DNA from: Nematostella vectensis
Taxonomy: Eukaryota; Cnidaria; Anthozoa; Actiniaria; Edwardsiidae
NCBI RefSeq assembly: GCF_932526225.1
Contig: NC_064042.1
Coordinates: 596,001-660,000, forward strand
Direction of reading: 5' to 3'
Length of the DNA: 64,000 nucleotides
The notes under the pieces: model-generated
Told to the model about the DNA's origin: nothing
What the model saw: only the letters and a program-made list of their open reading frames with translations
Database searches by the model: none
In this document: positions 30,501 through 40,777 of the stretch, in pieces
Numbering within the stretch: position 1 is the first letter of the stretch
Layout: each line of letters begins with the position of its first letter
Made by a program: the position numbers and the translations under genes

Positions 30501-32002
30501 AAGAGACTCCCGCCGGAGATGACTACATCCTCGTGGACGCCATCCCCGCACACCGCCTGCAGAGCGATTCCTCAGACGGTCCCTACGGGGGACACGGGGA
30601 ACCTTATTACCAGTACCCAGGGGACCACGAGGGATTCCGTCCCTCTCCGTCGAGAGAGCCCGAGGACTTGAAGGTCCCACGAGGAAAACTGGTTCCCATC
30701 AGAGCCGTGATTCGCGACTCTGGTGTGGTGATGCGCGCAGAACGACCCCCTACCCCTCCCGGGGTCAGTCACCGTGTTCCCAGCGATCAGGAGATTTTCA
30801 GGTAAGCCTTGTTTGTGCTGCGATTATCGCTCGCTTTTGCTGTTATTTTCTTCTTATTCTTATTTCGCATTTAACTTTGTCTGAATGAAATTTAGACGAA
30901 GTTAAACCGTGGCCGTGTTAGCGCGAGCCTAGGTGCTGGTCCGTGATTGAGGCCTACGGCCACCCCTCCCCTCTTGGGCAAACTGTCCTTTCAGAGTTTG
31001 TAGATTGAGCAGGGCTTGCAATTTTGTATTGATCACACTTTTTATTTTAAACCATTTAAATAGCACTTTCGGGAACTGGAAACCGAATAAAACTGATTAT
31101 TTCTCGCATTGACATCCGCACATTACAACGATATTGTAGTCTATTTATAAACAATGAAATCCCCTCCATGAATGTACTATATCAAGTCTAAAACATTTCA
31201 AATGCCATTTCAGTTTATCGCAAAGAAAGTTTTTTTCTCAATCGATTCAGAAGCTGGTATTTTCCGCCGAAATGAAATAACCGCCCCCACCCCCAAAGAC
31301 CCGAAAACAAACATAAGCGATATATATTATTATTATATCCTCATCCCTCTTTAGTTATATGATATCCTTATCCCTCTTCAGGCCTATAATGATTTGATAT
31401 CCCTATACCTTTTCAGGCCAATTGCGGCAGAAATTACGCATGAACAACATAATGAGCCAGTGTTCGAGGACCAGCGGTATCCCGTTCGTGAGGAGATGCC
31501 ACAGGCAGACCGCTATTCGCCAAGAGAGCGAGTCCCCTCTCACGAGCGTCACACCAAGGGACGCTACAACGGCTATTCCAACGGCTACAACGACAACCAA
31601 CCGAAAGGAAAACGATCGAGCGGGTACCAAGACGACCCTAGGAATAACCGAGACAGCTACGGAGATTACTCGAGGAGCTCCCGAAGCAGCTACGAGGATC
31701 ATCCGAGAAGTTCCCGAAGCAGCTACGAGGATCGCTCGAGAGATAGCCGAGGAAGTTATGGTGCCAGGGATTCATACGGCAGTTATCCCGAATATTCAAG
31801 AGGTTCCCGCGGAGGATACGCCAACCTATCGAGGGATTCTCGACATGGCTACGACGACCATACGGGGGATAATCGAATGAGTGGAGATTACGAGCCGAGA
31901 GATAATCGACTGATTTATGAAGAGGAGCGAAGGGAAGCGAAGTCGTACCGAAAGGTTTCCGATGGTGATGGAGTGAGGCGGCCATGGTACGGTGGGAACT
32001 AA
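24568..32002 (+). CDS. Large coiled-coil protein, 1,604 aa, unrecognised
   Basis: Exons 24568-27912, 29918-30801 and 31417-32002 (TAA), with phases 0 and 2. The start ATG sits in a good context (GTCGCCATGA); the frame opens further upstream but without an ATG. Residues about 60-640 and 680-1150 are almost pure heptad coiled coil, rich in Glu, Lys, Leu and Asp, with a break near 650 (VVQSAAPVAAGEPDFDD). Exon 2 first continues the coil, then encodes a Pro-rich, possibly folded part with VLVGTPVAVKV. Exon 3 is a Ser/Arg/Tyr/Gly-rich tail with repeats such as SRSSRSSYED. There is no signal peptide, motor or membrane segment. The architecture resembles cytoskeletal scaffolds or filament-like proteins, but no family can be assigned. 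If intron 1 is retained, a form ending nine codons after GEIEDLEKE would result. Confidence 0.85.
27935..28050. repeat. Short tandem repeat, about 3 copies of 39 bp
   Basis: AAACTAACCATTTGCATAGAA recurs three times just inside intron 1 of the coiled-coil gene, with minor changes (ACGAACCATTTGCACAAA in the middle copy). Confidence 0.8.
28900..29230. repeat. About 8 degenerate copies of TAACTATCTCGGTATAA, split by a MITE
   Basis: Units of 22-25 bp based on CGTAACTATCTCGGTATA run from about 28890 to 29056 and are interrupted by the 146-bp element at 29057-29202, with the last partial unit after it. Confidence 0.8.
29057..29202. mobile_element. 146-bp MITE with 5-bp target duplication
   Basis: Ends CAGGGGCGGATC and GATCCACCCCTG form inverted repeats with one mismatch. 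AACAT flanks both sides (29052-29056 and 29203-29207). It has interrupted the TAACTATCTCGG repeat, whose text resumes cleanly. The interior is an A-rich stretch followed by C- and T-runs. No coding capacity. Confidence 0.8.
29376..29855. mobile_element. 480-bp inverted-repeat element with 7-bp target duplication
   Basis: CAGGGGCTCATAAGTAGG at 29376 is matched in inverse orientation at the right end (25 of 26 bases over the longer match). TCAAATA precedes (29369-29375) and follows (29856-29862) the element. It lies near the end of intron 1 of the coiled-coil gene, 62 bp before exon 2. The nearly 8-bp duplication and CAGGGG end resemble hAT-type elements; that is inference. Confidence 0.8.
29416..29803. 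mobile_element. Element nested in the 480-bp element, with ends of about 42 bp
   Basis: The left arm (GTGTCACGGCGTTTCCTAGG onward to about 29460) is repeated in inverse orientation at about 29760-29803 with few mismatches. Both arms contain CCTAGGATCAGGC and its complement. It sits entirely inside the element at 29376-29855, so it either inserted there or forms an inner pair of subterminal repeats. The interior is CpG-rich (GCGCGCGC). Confidence 0.7.
30802..31416. other. Intron 2 of the coiled-coil gene
   Basis: Unique AT-rich sequence. Its last 70 bp contain an echo of the acceptor (ATCCTTATCCCTCTTCAGGCC at about 31362-31383, against CCCTATACCTTTTCAGGCC at the real site). Using the upstream AG would read only a few codons to a stop. 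Confidence 0.6.
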
Positions 32003-32069
32003 TTTGAATAGTCACTGTAGAATATCATACTGTTCTTATTAGTTCGAATGATAAGCCGGTTGTCAGAAA

Positions 32070-32215
32070 AAGATGGGATTCGAGGCCATAGATGAACAGG
32101 TAGCATAAACCCTGTATAGAAGGGCGGGATTCGAGGCCATAGATGAACAGGTAGCATAAAACCCTGAATAGAAGGGTGGGATTCGAAACCAGAATTTCAT
32201 AGATAGCATATAGAG
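32070..32215. repeat. 57-bp repeat, 2-3 copies
   Basis: GGGATTCGAGGCCATAGATG followed by AACAGGTAGCATAAA occurs twice, with a third degenerate partial copy, in the 3' untranslated region of the coiled-coil gene. Confidence 0.8.
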
Positions 32216-32299
32216 CTTTTTGCAACACCTCGAGCACATTTTGATATTTAACAACGCACGATTCAAATTGATCTTAATCCTTTGTAGTGATATGCTTTC

Positions 32300-32305
32300 A
32301 ATAAA
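32300..32305 (+). terminator. Poly(A) signal AATAAA, coiled-coil gene
   Basis: AATAAA about 300 bp after the stop codon at 32002, a normal distance for a 3' end. Confidence 0.6.
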
Positions 32306-33604
32306 GATTTAACACCCAAGGAATAAACTAATGGCACGAAGACGGTGAAGCCACGAGGGCACGCCGAGTCCCTTCGGAAAAACTAACGGAACGAGGACGT
32401 TACGAGGACACGACCAGTCCTTTCGTTTTTGTTGTAAAAATGGGACCTTTTAAAAGTATTCCGATGCGTAAGGGACCAAAATTTACTAACCGGCTTGGAC
32501 TTAAGATTAGATTTAGTCGTAGATTTAGTGACTACATAAACATTTCACTTAAAATACTTAAGGAAGAAGTAGAAGTATTGTAGATTAGTATTCGGAGTAT
32601 AACTATTTCAAGTAGTATTAATATTTTATTGTTATAAACACATTTTGCTATAAAAAGGCATGCCCTATTTTACCACTGCATATTTTTCTGCGAAAGTACA
32701 ATATTCTTTGCATGACCTGGAAGCTAGCTTTCTAATTGCCCTCCCCTTCCTTATGGAACTAAAAAATGTCGGAAAATCTGTTAAGATAAGACTCTAGTCT
32801 AGACTCGATCACCATTTATTAACTTTAAGCATTATTTCTACCTTTTTAGAAACAGTAGATTTTGTAAACGTTCAGATGTGAATTTTTAGAATAAAAGTGT
32901 AATTTAACGTTAAATTTCATTAAGAGAATTAAGTGTTAGTTAGTGGAGGGGGCCAACATTTCTTTCGTTAGGGGACTTGGGGGTGGGGGGGGGGGTATCT
33001 CTGAACATATACCACACGGTACCACCCTGAAAGAAACAATGCGTTGGCCTGTGGTATGGCATGGGCTACCTGTGCTAAGGATTGGACTTCCTGTGGTATG
33101 GGATGGGATAATAGTCGCACCCAGTTCTCCACCCATACACCACACAGTGGCTCGCTAAAGAAGACGGTTGAAAGGTTTATTTGGCTCGGTCCCAATAGTC
33201 GTCATACATTTGCATATGAAGGCTTGTTTTGTGCCTCAAAGATCGACAGAGTCAGGGAGTGCTGAAAACTTAAAATACAAAACATGAAAATTAATCTCAT
33301 TTTTGACGTCTGAAGCACTAAATTGTCCCAAATGCTTGAATACTACTATAGTAAGAAATGTGATACTTATTCCTCTGAAATTAAAGCTATTGTGAGATGT
33401 TCTTTATATTTTTAGAATATGATCTTTCTCATATGTGAGTTAAAATTCAAATAAAAATTGTGGGTACCCAACCATGTTTTTGTGAATTTCTGAAACAAGT
33501 TATGATGAGATCTTTGTAGAACGACTAAAGGAACAGTATTTTGAACTTAAAAATTGGGGTACCAGGATTGGTTTTAGCGCAAAATCTAAAATGCGTTATT
33601 TTCT
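32306..33604. other. Intergenic region
   Basis: AT-rich, without a supportable gene. Near 32340-32420 is a pair of similar GAAGACG/GAGGACG segments, and near 32980-33130 a G-run followed by several GGTATGG/CCACAC stretches that could fold back. Text near 33455 and 33550 (TGGGTACCC, GGGGTACCAGG) resembles part of the TTAA element at 39487-40124. Confidence 0.45.
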
Positions 33605-34150
33605 TCAATGATTATAAAGTTTCCTCACGTGATCGTCTTTTCCAAGATCTCCGGACCCTCCGCTATCCGCGAGTTCTCTCACGTGATCGTCTTTTCCAAG
33701 ATCCCCGGACCCTCCGTCATCCGCGAGTTCTCTCACGTGATCGTCTTTGCCAAGATCCCCTGATCCTCCGCCATCCGGGAGTTCCCTCACGTGATCGTCT
33801 TTTCCAAGATCTCCGGACCCTCCGCTATCCGCGAGTTCTCTCACGTGATCGTCTTTTCCAAGATCCCCGGACCCTCCGTCATCCGCGAGTTCTCTCGCGT
33901 GATCGTCTTTGCCAAGATCTCCTGATCCTCCGCCATCCGGGAGTTCCCTCACGTGATCGTCTTTTCCAAGATCTCCGGACCCTCCGCTATCCGCGAGTTC
34001 TCTCACGTGATCGTCTTTTCCAAGATCTCCGGACCCACCGCCATCCGCGAGTTCTCTCACGTGATCGACCTTTCCTAGATATGCACTAATGACTAGCCTG
34101 CTAGCTAGTAAGGTAGTCAGAGCGTGAAGCAGAACAAGTCCAGTCACCAT
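33605..34150 (-). CDS. Candidate secreted repeat protein, 181 aa, 18-residue repeats
   Basis: Single open frame from ATG at 34150 to a stop at 33605. The first 27 residues (MVTGLVLLHALTTLLASR, then LVISAYLGK) look like a signal peptide. The rest is eight units of 18 residues, of the form DDHVREL(A/P)D(G/S/D), then GGSGDLGK. Of about ten variable positions in the units, six are silent third positions in this frame, while the opposite-strand open frame would have fewer silent changes. Each unit ends Leu-Gly-Lys before two Asp, which resembles an amidation plus single-basic cleavage site in peptide precursors; that is inference. Caution: a 54-bp repeat keeps frames open on both strands, so this may be non-coding. 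Confidence 0.4.
   Translation of the reverse strand: MVTGLVLLHALTTLLASRLVISAYLGKVDHVRELADGGGSGDLGKDDHVRELADSGGSGDLGKDDHVRELPDGGGSGDLGKDDHARELADDGGSGDLGKDDHVRELADSGGSGDLGKDDHVRELPDGGGSGDLGKDDHVRELADDGGSGDLGKDDHVRELADSGGSGDLGKDDHVRKLYNH
33625..34072. repeat. 54-bp repeat, 8 copies with a three-unit super-repeat
   Basis: Plus-strand units contain TCACGTGATCGTCTTTTCC and AAGATCTCCGGACCCTCCG. Three unit types recur in fixed order, giving a 162-bp higher-order period. Each unit has a CACGTG palindrome and an AGATCT site. Confidence 0.95.
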
Positions 34151-34192
34151 GGCGACTAGCACTCTTGTAGCTCGTATGCCAAATGAGGCATT

Positions 34193-34233
34193 AGTACATA
34201 AGAAGTCGATTTGAGGATCGAGACTTATGTACT
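34193..34233. other. Inverted repeat AGTACATAAG...CTTATGTACT
   Basis: A 10-bp perfect stem around a 21-base interior that itself pairs partly (GTCGAT/ATCGA). It lies about 45 bp upstream of the minus-strand ATG at 34150. Function unknown. Confidence 0.6.
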
Positions 34234-36082
34234 ACCACCAACAGCTGTTACGACAAAAGAAGATATTATGCATAATTAACGATGGCAGGGGGGGGGGGGG
34301 GGGCAGCGTGAAGTACTCACTGGGTCTCGGTCGAGCAAAAAAAAAAAAAAAACATTGAAATGGATGTAAGCGAATTAATCAATAAAATATAGTGAAATAA
34401 AAAAAGTAATAATATATTGAATATCTTTTGTTGAAAAATCGTATTTTTTAGGATCAATCAATAAAATCTTTTTGTCTTCTTCTTCGAGCGGTCCCATCCT
34501 CCCATCCTCATCCGGTCCGGTCCGGTCCGGCCCCCCCCCCCCCCACTAGAACCCTCTCCTGTTGTCAAGTGCACTGCGAGCCGTCATGTTGATATAGCTG
34601 TCAGGCTGAACTGCTTGAAAACTTTAATAAACTTTTAGTTAATAGAAATGGTCGAATTTACAGATTTATTTGCAAAATTTATTTTGTTTTAAACAAATAT
34701 TGGACCGATTATATATTTAAAAAATCACTTTTGGTGTACAAAAGCTTTTGAACGCTAATCAACTGCAAAAATCAATACAACATATTAAAAAAAATGAATG
34801 ATTATCAAATTGAGTTCACATCGCGCTTTTGTGTTATTTTTAGATAAAGGACTCTAAGGATTTTTGTACTCTTGTGACTTTTGTGCAATGACATGGAGCA
34901 CTATCTGTCGTAGGATGACATTCCACAGTGATTCAAGTGCATTTTGTTCGCTACATCTAATTTGCGCTTTTCCCACTAAAAGTTTTGCCGCTCTTCGTCG
35001 GCCACAGAAGCTTTTGATATGCCGGTAAATAAATGACAAACTACACACGTATCGATCAAACACCTTCTAAGAGACCAAAGAGTCTAGCAAGCCTTTCTTA
35101 ATATTGACTTCTCGACTTAGCAAATCAAATTAAAGAAACAAAAAGAAATCACGAGTTTTTACCGCTTAGAAAATTTAATTCTGGTGGTATTGAGCAATAG
35201 AATAGTTTGGCAATTTGGTACCCCCTCCAACTACTTTGAATTTTACCATTTCTGTTTTTAATGTGTTTGTGTTTTTTTTTTCACTTTTTTGCGGAAAAGT
35301 ACGCGGGGGTGAGGGGATTAAACAATAAGAAAAAAAAATTGAAATAAAAAAAAAGTAATTGGCCTGGAATCGAACCCGGCCTGAAGAACAAAACGGAAAC
35401 CATACATTCGGATTACCCAATCGGTATGGCAGCACAAGGCTTTTACGGAAGGCTTGTAAAGAACCCGAAGGCCCCAAGCACCGTTATTTCCGGCGAATAT
35501 GCTGTACAATACTCTTGCAAGGTATTCCAACCCGCGCATTAATGGGGAGGCAATAACTAGGATCCCAGGCCTATATTACGGTTACGCCATTCACAGCTCG
35601 CCGGGATATTGAAGGAAAAAAAAATACAGGTCTATTTGGGCGTCTTGGGTCCCTTGGGGGCTGCCTTTGTCGCCGTGGCCGTCTTTTATTGTGTACAGGA
35701 TATCAAATTTAAAAAGAATAAATGACGCTGTTTTGGGAACCGTTGTTTTTCATATGAAAAGCAAAAAAATACATAGAAATATATAAAGTGCGATCCTCTT
35801 TTTCTTTATGGTTTAAGCTTATTAACCCATTGACCGGCCTAAATCAGCACAAGCAAAAAAAAAAAAAAAAACGAAAATGCAAATAAAGACGGGGATGTAA
35901 GAGGAGGGGGGGGGGGGGGCGTTTAACCACAAAATTCGCAATACTGAATACGCTAAAATATGGGGAATACCCTTAAATATGGGGAAGATCTTTTTATTTT
36001 TTTTAAATACCCTGCTTAAAATAGCCAGGGGTCAAAGGAAAGAGTCCAATCCACTCCTATTCTCGGAATAATACAGCTAGAC

Positions 36083-36215
36083 ATATAGTGTCATCCAGGC
36101 GAGAACGCCCTCCTTGGCTGCCAAGAAGTGGGTTATTCCTTATTGAAGGACCATCAGATACTATACTTTTTCCATGTTATACCCATGAATGCGCATATCC
36201 AGAATTTTGTCAGAT
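36083..36215. mobile_element. Degenerate copy of a dispersed repeat (related to 40202 and 42679)
   Basis: Shares AAGAAGTGGGTTATTCC and ATACTATACTTTTTCCAT, followed by a GAATGCGCAT end, with the elements at 40202-40336 and 42679-42838. The ends are too eroded to define boundaries exactly. Confidence 0.5.
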
Positions 36216-37025
36216 CTCTCATCTTCGCAGATGGATCAAATGACTATATATTTTTAAATTATAAGATGGACCAAGCTTAAATTTCCCAATAAGCAACTAG
36301 TACAAAAGATATTGGTTTTGCAGTCTTTTATTCAATATATTCCAGGTTATCTTGCGATTCCGTAGTTTGACTGCAAATATAAATTTTTTTTCTTTTCATT
36401 TAAAGTTTTATGTACAGTGTGACCATAGCTATGATTATAATTATTGTTTTTACCTACTAATAGAAAAGAAACTTGACTGCAAAACACTTACTGCAGGGCA
36501 TTCTATATTAGGCATTTCTTTCATGCGGCTGTGCTGTGATGAGCCACACCCAACTCGGAATCATGGGGGCCCATGAAAACATGGTGTCGCATGTCAGTAC
36601 TTATACGCTGGCCTCATTGTTTACAAAATTTATACATCGAAACAGATCAGTTTATCGATGATAATACTCCGTCTTGTGTGTGACTTTTAACAACCATGTC
36701 TCTTTATCATACAGTAAAAAGCTCGATTATTAATTACCTAAGATCAACCCTTCAAAATATTTACATAAGCGATTGGAATAAAATCATAGCATGGATAAAA
36801 TCAATGAATAAAATAGTAAAATTGAGTAGAATGTAGCTCGTAATATTGAAATGTTCGGGGTGCATAATAATGCCTGTATTATGGGACAGGTAAGTCCCAG
36901 TCTCCTGCATAGCCGCCCTTAGGGTGAGTGAGTCTCTATCATTTGGGGAGGAGATGGGAGGGGGGGGGGGGGGGGAGCTCAGTTTCACACTAAGGACGGC
37001 TGGGCGGGAGACTGAGTACCATGGT

Positions 37026-37226
37026 CACGTGATGCACCAATTGCTCTTTCCATTATCACGTGATGCACCAACATGTACCGAAGTTGACAATTTGCTAAAC
37101 GTGATCAGGAATGCACTCGTAAAAATATCTCTTAGCAGTTGATCCAAGCTCACGCAATCATTTCTTGGTTTTAACACGTGATTAAACCACGTGCCGCCTC
37201 GGTAATTCGTCGCAGGTTCACGTGAT
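37026..37226. promoter_or_regulatory. Cluster of five CACGTG E-boxes
   Basis: CACGTGAT at 37026, 37057, 37175 and 37219, plus CACGTG at 37188, all within 200 bp. The first two are followed by GCACCAA, so they are a small duplication. CACGTG is bound by bHLH-zip factors (USF, Myc/Max and MITF types). No adjacent gene start is known, so the regulatory role is speculative. Confidence 0.35.
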
Positions 37227-37384
37227 CACTTCCCATTCTGCCCTTCCCCAGGCTTCAGTCGTTCGTGTGCTTCTCTTCTCAATCTGCTCACCAGACGCCT
37301 TGGTAATGACCCGGGGAGCTCAAAACAGTTCTACAAAATCGTATCAATCAATACAATTGATATGGCTCCGGTATCAGTTAACAT

Positions 37385-39275
37385 AACATAACATAACAAA
37401 CTCTCAAGTTACCGTCATAAATGAATGGCAATCCATAACATAACATAACATAACATAACATAACATAACATAACATAACATAACATAACATAACATAACA
37501 TAACATAACATAACATAACATAACATAACATAACATAACATAACAAACTCTAAGTTACCGTCATAAATGAATGGCAATCCATAACATAACATAACATAAC
37601 ATAACATAACATAACATAACATAACATAACATAACATAACAAACTCTAAGTTACCGTCATAAATGAATGGCAATCCATAACATAACATAACATAACATAA
37701 CATAACATAACATAACATAACATAACATAACATAACATAACATAACATAACATAACAAACTCTAAGTTACCGTCATAAATTAATGGCAATCCATAACATA
37801 ACATAACATAACATAACATAACATAACAAACTCTTAAGTTACCGTCATAAATGAATGGCAATCCATAACATAACATAACATAACATAACATAACATAACA
37901 TAACATAACATAACATAACATAACATAACATAACAAACTCTAAGTTACCGTCATAAATGAATGGCAATCCATAACATAACATAACATAACATAACAAACT
38001 CTAAGTTACCGTCATAAATGAATGGCAATCCATTACATAACATAACATAACATAACATAACATAACATAACATAACATAACATAACATAACATAACATAA
38101 CATAACATAACATAACAAACTCTAAGTTACCGTCATAAATGAATGGCAATCCATAACATAACATAACATAACATAACATAACATAACATAACATAACATA
38201 ACATAACATAACATAACATAACATAACAAACTCTAAGTTACCGTCATAAATGAATGGCAATCCATAACATAACATAACATAACATAACATAACATAACAT
38301 AACATAACATAACATAACAAACTCTAAGTTACCGTCATAAATGAATGGCAATCCATAACATAACATAACATAACATAACATAACATAACATAACATAACA
38401 TAACATAACATAACATAACATAACATAACAAACTCTAAGTTACCGTCATAAATTAATGGCAATCCATAACATAACATAACATAACATAACATAACATAAC
38501 AAACTCTTAAGTTACCGTCATAAATGAATGGCAATCCATAACATAACATAACATAACATAACATAACATAACATAACATAACATAACATAACATAACATA
38601 ACATAACATAACATAACATAACATAACAAACTCTAAGTTACCGTCATAAATGAATGGCAATCCATAACATAACATAACATAACATAACAAACTCTAAGTT
38701 ACCGTCATAAATGAATGGCAATCCATTACATAACATAACATAACATAACATAACATAACATAACATAACATAACATAACATAACATAACATAACATAACA
38801 AACTCTAAGTTACCGTCATAAATGAATGGCAATCCATAACATAACATAACATAACATAACATAACATAACATAACATAACATAACATAACATAACATAAC
38901 ATAACATAACATAACATAACATAACATAACATAACAAACTCTAAGTTACCGTCATAAATAAATGGCAATCTATAACATAACATAACATAACATAACATAA
39001 CATAACATAACATAACATAACATAACAAACTCTAAGTTACCGTCATAAATGAATGGCAATCCATGACATAACATAACATAACATAACATAACATAACATA
39101 ACATAACATAACATAACATAACATAACATACCATAACATAACATAACATAACATAACATAACATAACATAACATAACATAACATAACATAACATAACATA
39201 ACATAACATAACATAACATAACATAACATAACATAACAAACAAAGTTACCGTCATAAATGAATGGCAATCCATTG
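37385..39275. repeat. Two-level pentamer array: (AACAT)n blocks with 18 spacer cassettes
   Basis: Runs of the pentamer AACAT (4-40 copies each) alternate with a nearly constant cassette of about 37 bp (AACTCTAAGTTACCGTCATA, then AATGAATGGCAATCC). About 18 cassettes are present. Cassette variants (ATTAATGG, CTCTTAAG, CCATTACAT) recur in the same order about 660-690 bp apart, so several cassettes were duplicated as a block. Confidence 0.96.
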
Positions 39276-39486
39276 TGGACGGTGTAGTAGTAATGTCCTG
39301 CAAAAAATCACAAAGCTCATGTAAATAATATAACTTTAAATCAACCTTTTTTTGTACAAAGTGTGGGGCCCGTTTTTTTTGCGCATTTACTGTTCACGTA
39401 CAGTTCCTTCCATAGGGCGTGTGGTTTGCATACAATCTTCTTTTATAAGAACGTCTAATTTTTAGTTGAGTTTGGGCAGTTCTTAA
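39276..39486. other. Short unique stretch
   Basis: AT-rich unique DNA between the pentamer array and the TTAA element. Nothing recognised. Confidence 0.5.
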
Positions 39487-40124
39487 GGTAATTCCCTTGA
39501 AATAGTTCTACAACCCAGAATTTTTTAAAACTTGGCATAAACAAAATTGTAGTAAGGCTTTCAAAAAATGTAATAAAAAAATGGGGGTACCAACCTCGTT
39601 TTCACAACAGAGGGGCGTAGAGTTGACGCGTTTTTAATGATCGCGCAAGGAAAAATCCCAACTCTTAGTTTTCAAAAAGAGTGCCTATAGTCTTTAGAAA
39701 ATTAAGTTCTGTTTGTCGAGCTGCCAAGATCCGATCTCCTAAACAATAACCTGTAGTAGCTAATGTTCAAAACAAATCACATTTTAAGAGATCGCACAAA
39801 AAGACATTGTTTTCGCCGGTAAAAAGCGCTATTTTGATGTATTTTTACGGCTTTTAAGAGAAATAACAAAACTTCTACAACCCAACTTTTTTTCTTTTTT
39901 CAGTATATCACTATTCCGTATATGTTTAACTATTTGAGCAAATAAAAAATAGGGGTAACCGACTTCGTTTTTCTGTCAAAGCGATTTTAAGTAAAAAACG
40001 CGCGCCTTTTGCTGTGTTTTCTTGTACAACTGTGGCGCGCGCACATTTAATACCGGAAAATTCGAACAACAGCGCGCGCCAATATGCACAGAAGAGGTGC
40101 GCAGTGCAATTCAAGGGAATTACC
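39487..40124. mobile_element. 638-bp TTAA-flanked inverted-repeat element
   Basis: GGTAATTCCCTTGAA at the left end is repeated in perfect inverse orientation at the right end, and TTAA flanks both sides (39483-39486 and 40125-40128). TTAA target sites are typical of piggyBac and Kolobok elements. No transposase frame is present. A subterminal direct repeat (TTCTACAACCCA) occurs at both ends. Confidence 0.8.
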
Positions 40125-40201
40125 TTAAAGTTGAATTTACCTGAGAGCAAATCATGTGTTGTTCGATGATCGCATGTGTCTGTTCTTCTAAGGAAAGTAC
40201 C

Positions 40202-40336
40202 AGGCGCGTACACAGGGGGTGCACGCGCACCCCCCCCTTGGCGACCAAAAAGTGATTCATTTCTCATTAAGAAATCTTCAAATACTATGCTTTTTCCATA
40301 TGATACCTATTACTGCGCACACCTGTGTGCGCGCCT
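40202..40336. mobile_element. 135-bp MITE with 16-bp inverted ends
   Basis: Left AGGCGCGTACACAGGG and right ACCTGTGTGCGCGCCT are inverted with two mismatches. The interior contains CCAAAAAGTGATTCATT and ATACTATGCTTTTTCCAT, shared with 36083-36215 and 42679-42838. Confidence 0.7.
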
Positions 40337-40777
40337 AAATACCATGTACAGATAACAAACCAACATCGAAAACAATAGTCCTAAATCTTCGCCAAACTCT
40401 GGAAGCTCAAATTTCGGCTCGCTTAAACTGCCGAAAATACCGTAACCGAACTTCGGCGAAAACATCTGAAATTTCGGATTGAGAACAAAAGGCCGTAATT
40501 CAGCGAACTTTGGCTAATTTTGTTTGTATTACTTTCCGTCAGTAATGTATACACAACCGCGATAGAGCTATCAAAAAACCTGTTACAGCAGCTGTTCTTT
40601 TTTCGTCTATCTAGTTTGCTTTAATCATCAGACATTCTAAAGTAGTCTGCTTAGCAGTCTTTACTGAAATTTTTATCTTACAGTATCACCATTCATAATT
40701 TATCAAAGGTAGCCACCAATAGATCACTCTGACTGGTACACCTAAATAAGCACTGTTCTGAGTATGCGACAACCTAC

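Larger units (their letters stand above)
34234..37384. other. Long intergenic region, no gene identified
   Basis: Contains G- and C-runs (34288, 34528, 35908, 36960), an A-run, a dispersed-repeat copy (36083-36215), a stretch near 35360-35380 that on the minus strand reads GGGTTCGATTCC like a Pol III B box, and a cluster of CACGTG sites (37026-37226). Open frames here are short and unsupported. The missing last exon of the GRTP1 gene could lie here but I did not find it. Confidence 0.45.

Noticed and set aside
35355..35440. Minus-strand tRNA-like text with GGGTTCGATTCC
   Set aside because: The B-box-like part is good and is followed by a T-run, but I could not pair an acceptor stem or D arm, so it is more likely a SINE or chance.
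37385..39275. CRISPR-like alternation of constant cassettes and variable spacers
   Set aside because: The variable part is a pure pentamer run, not unique spacers, and the DNA is animal nuclear.
37404..39303. Many MLCYVMLCY frames on the minus strand
   Set aside because: Direct translation of the pentamer repeat, not protein-coding.
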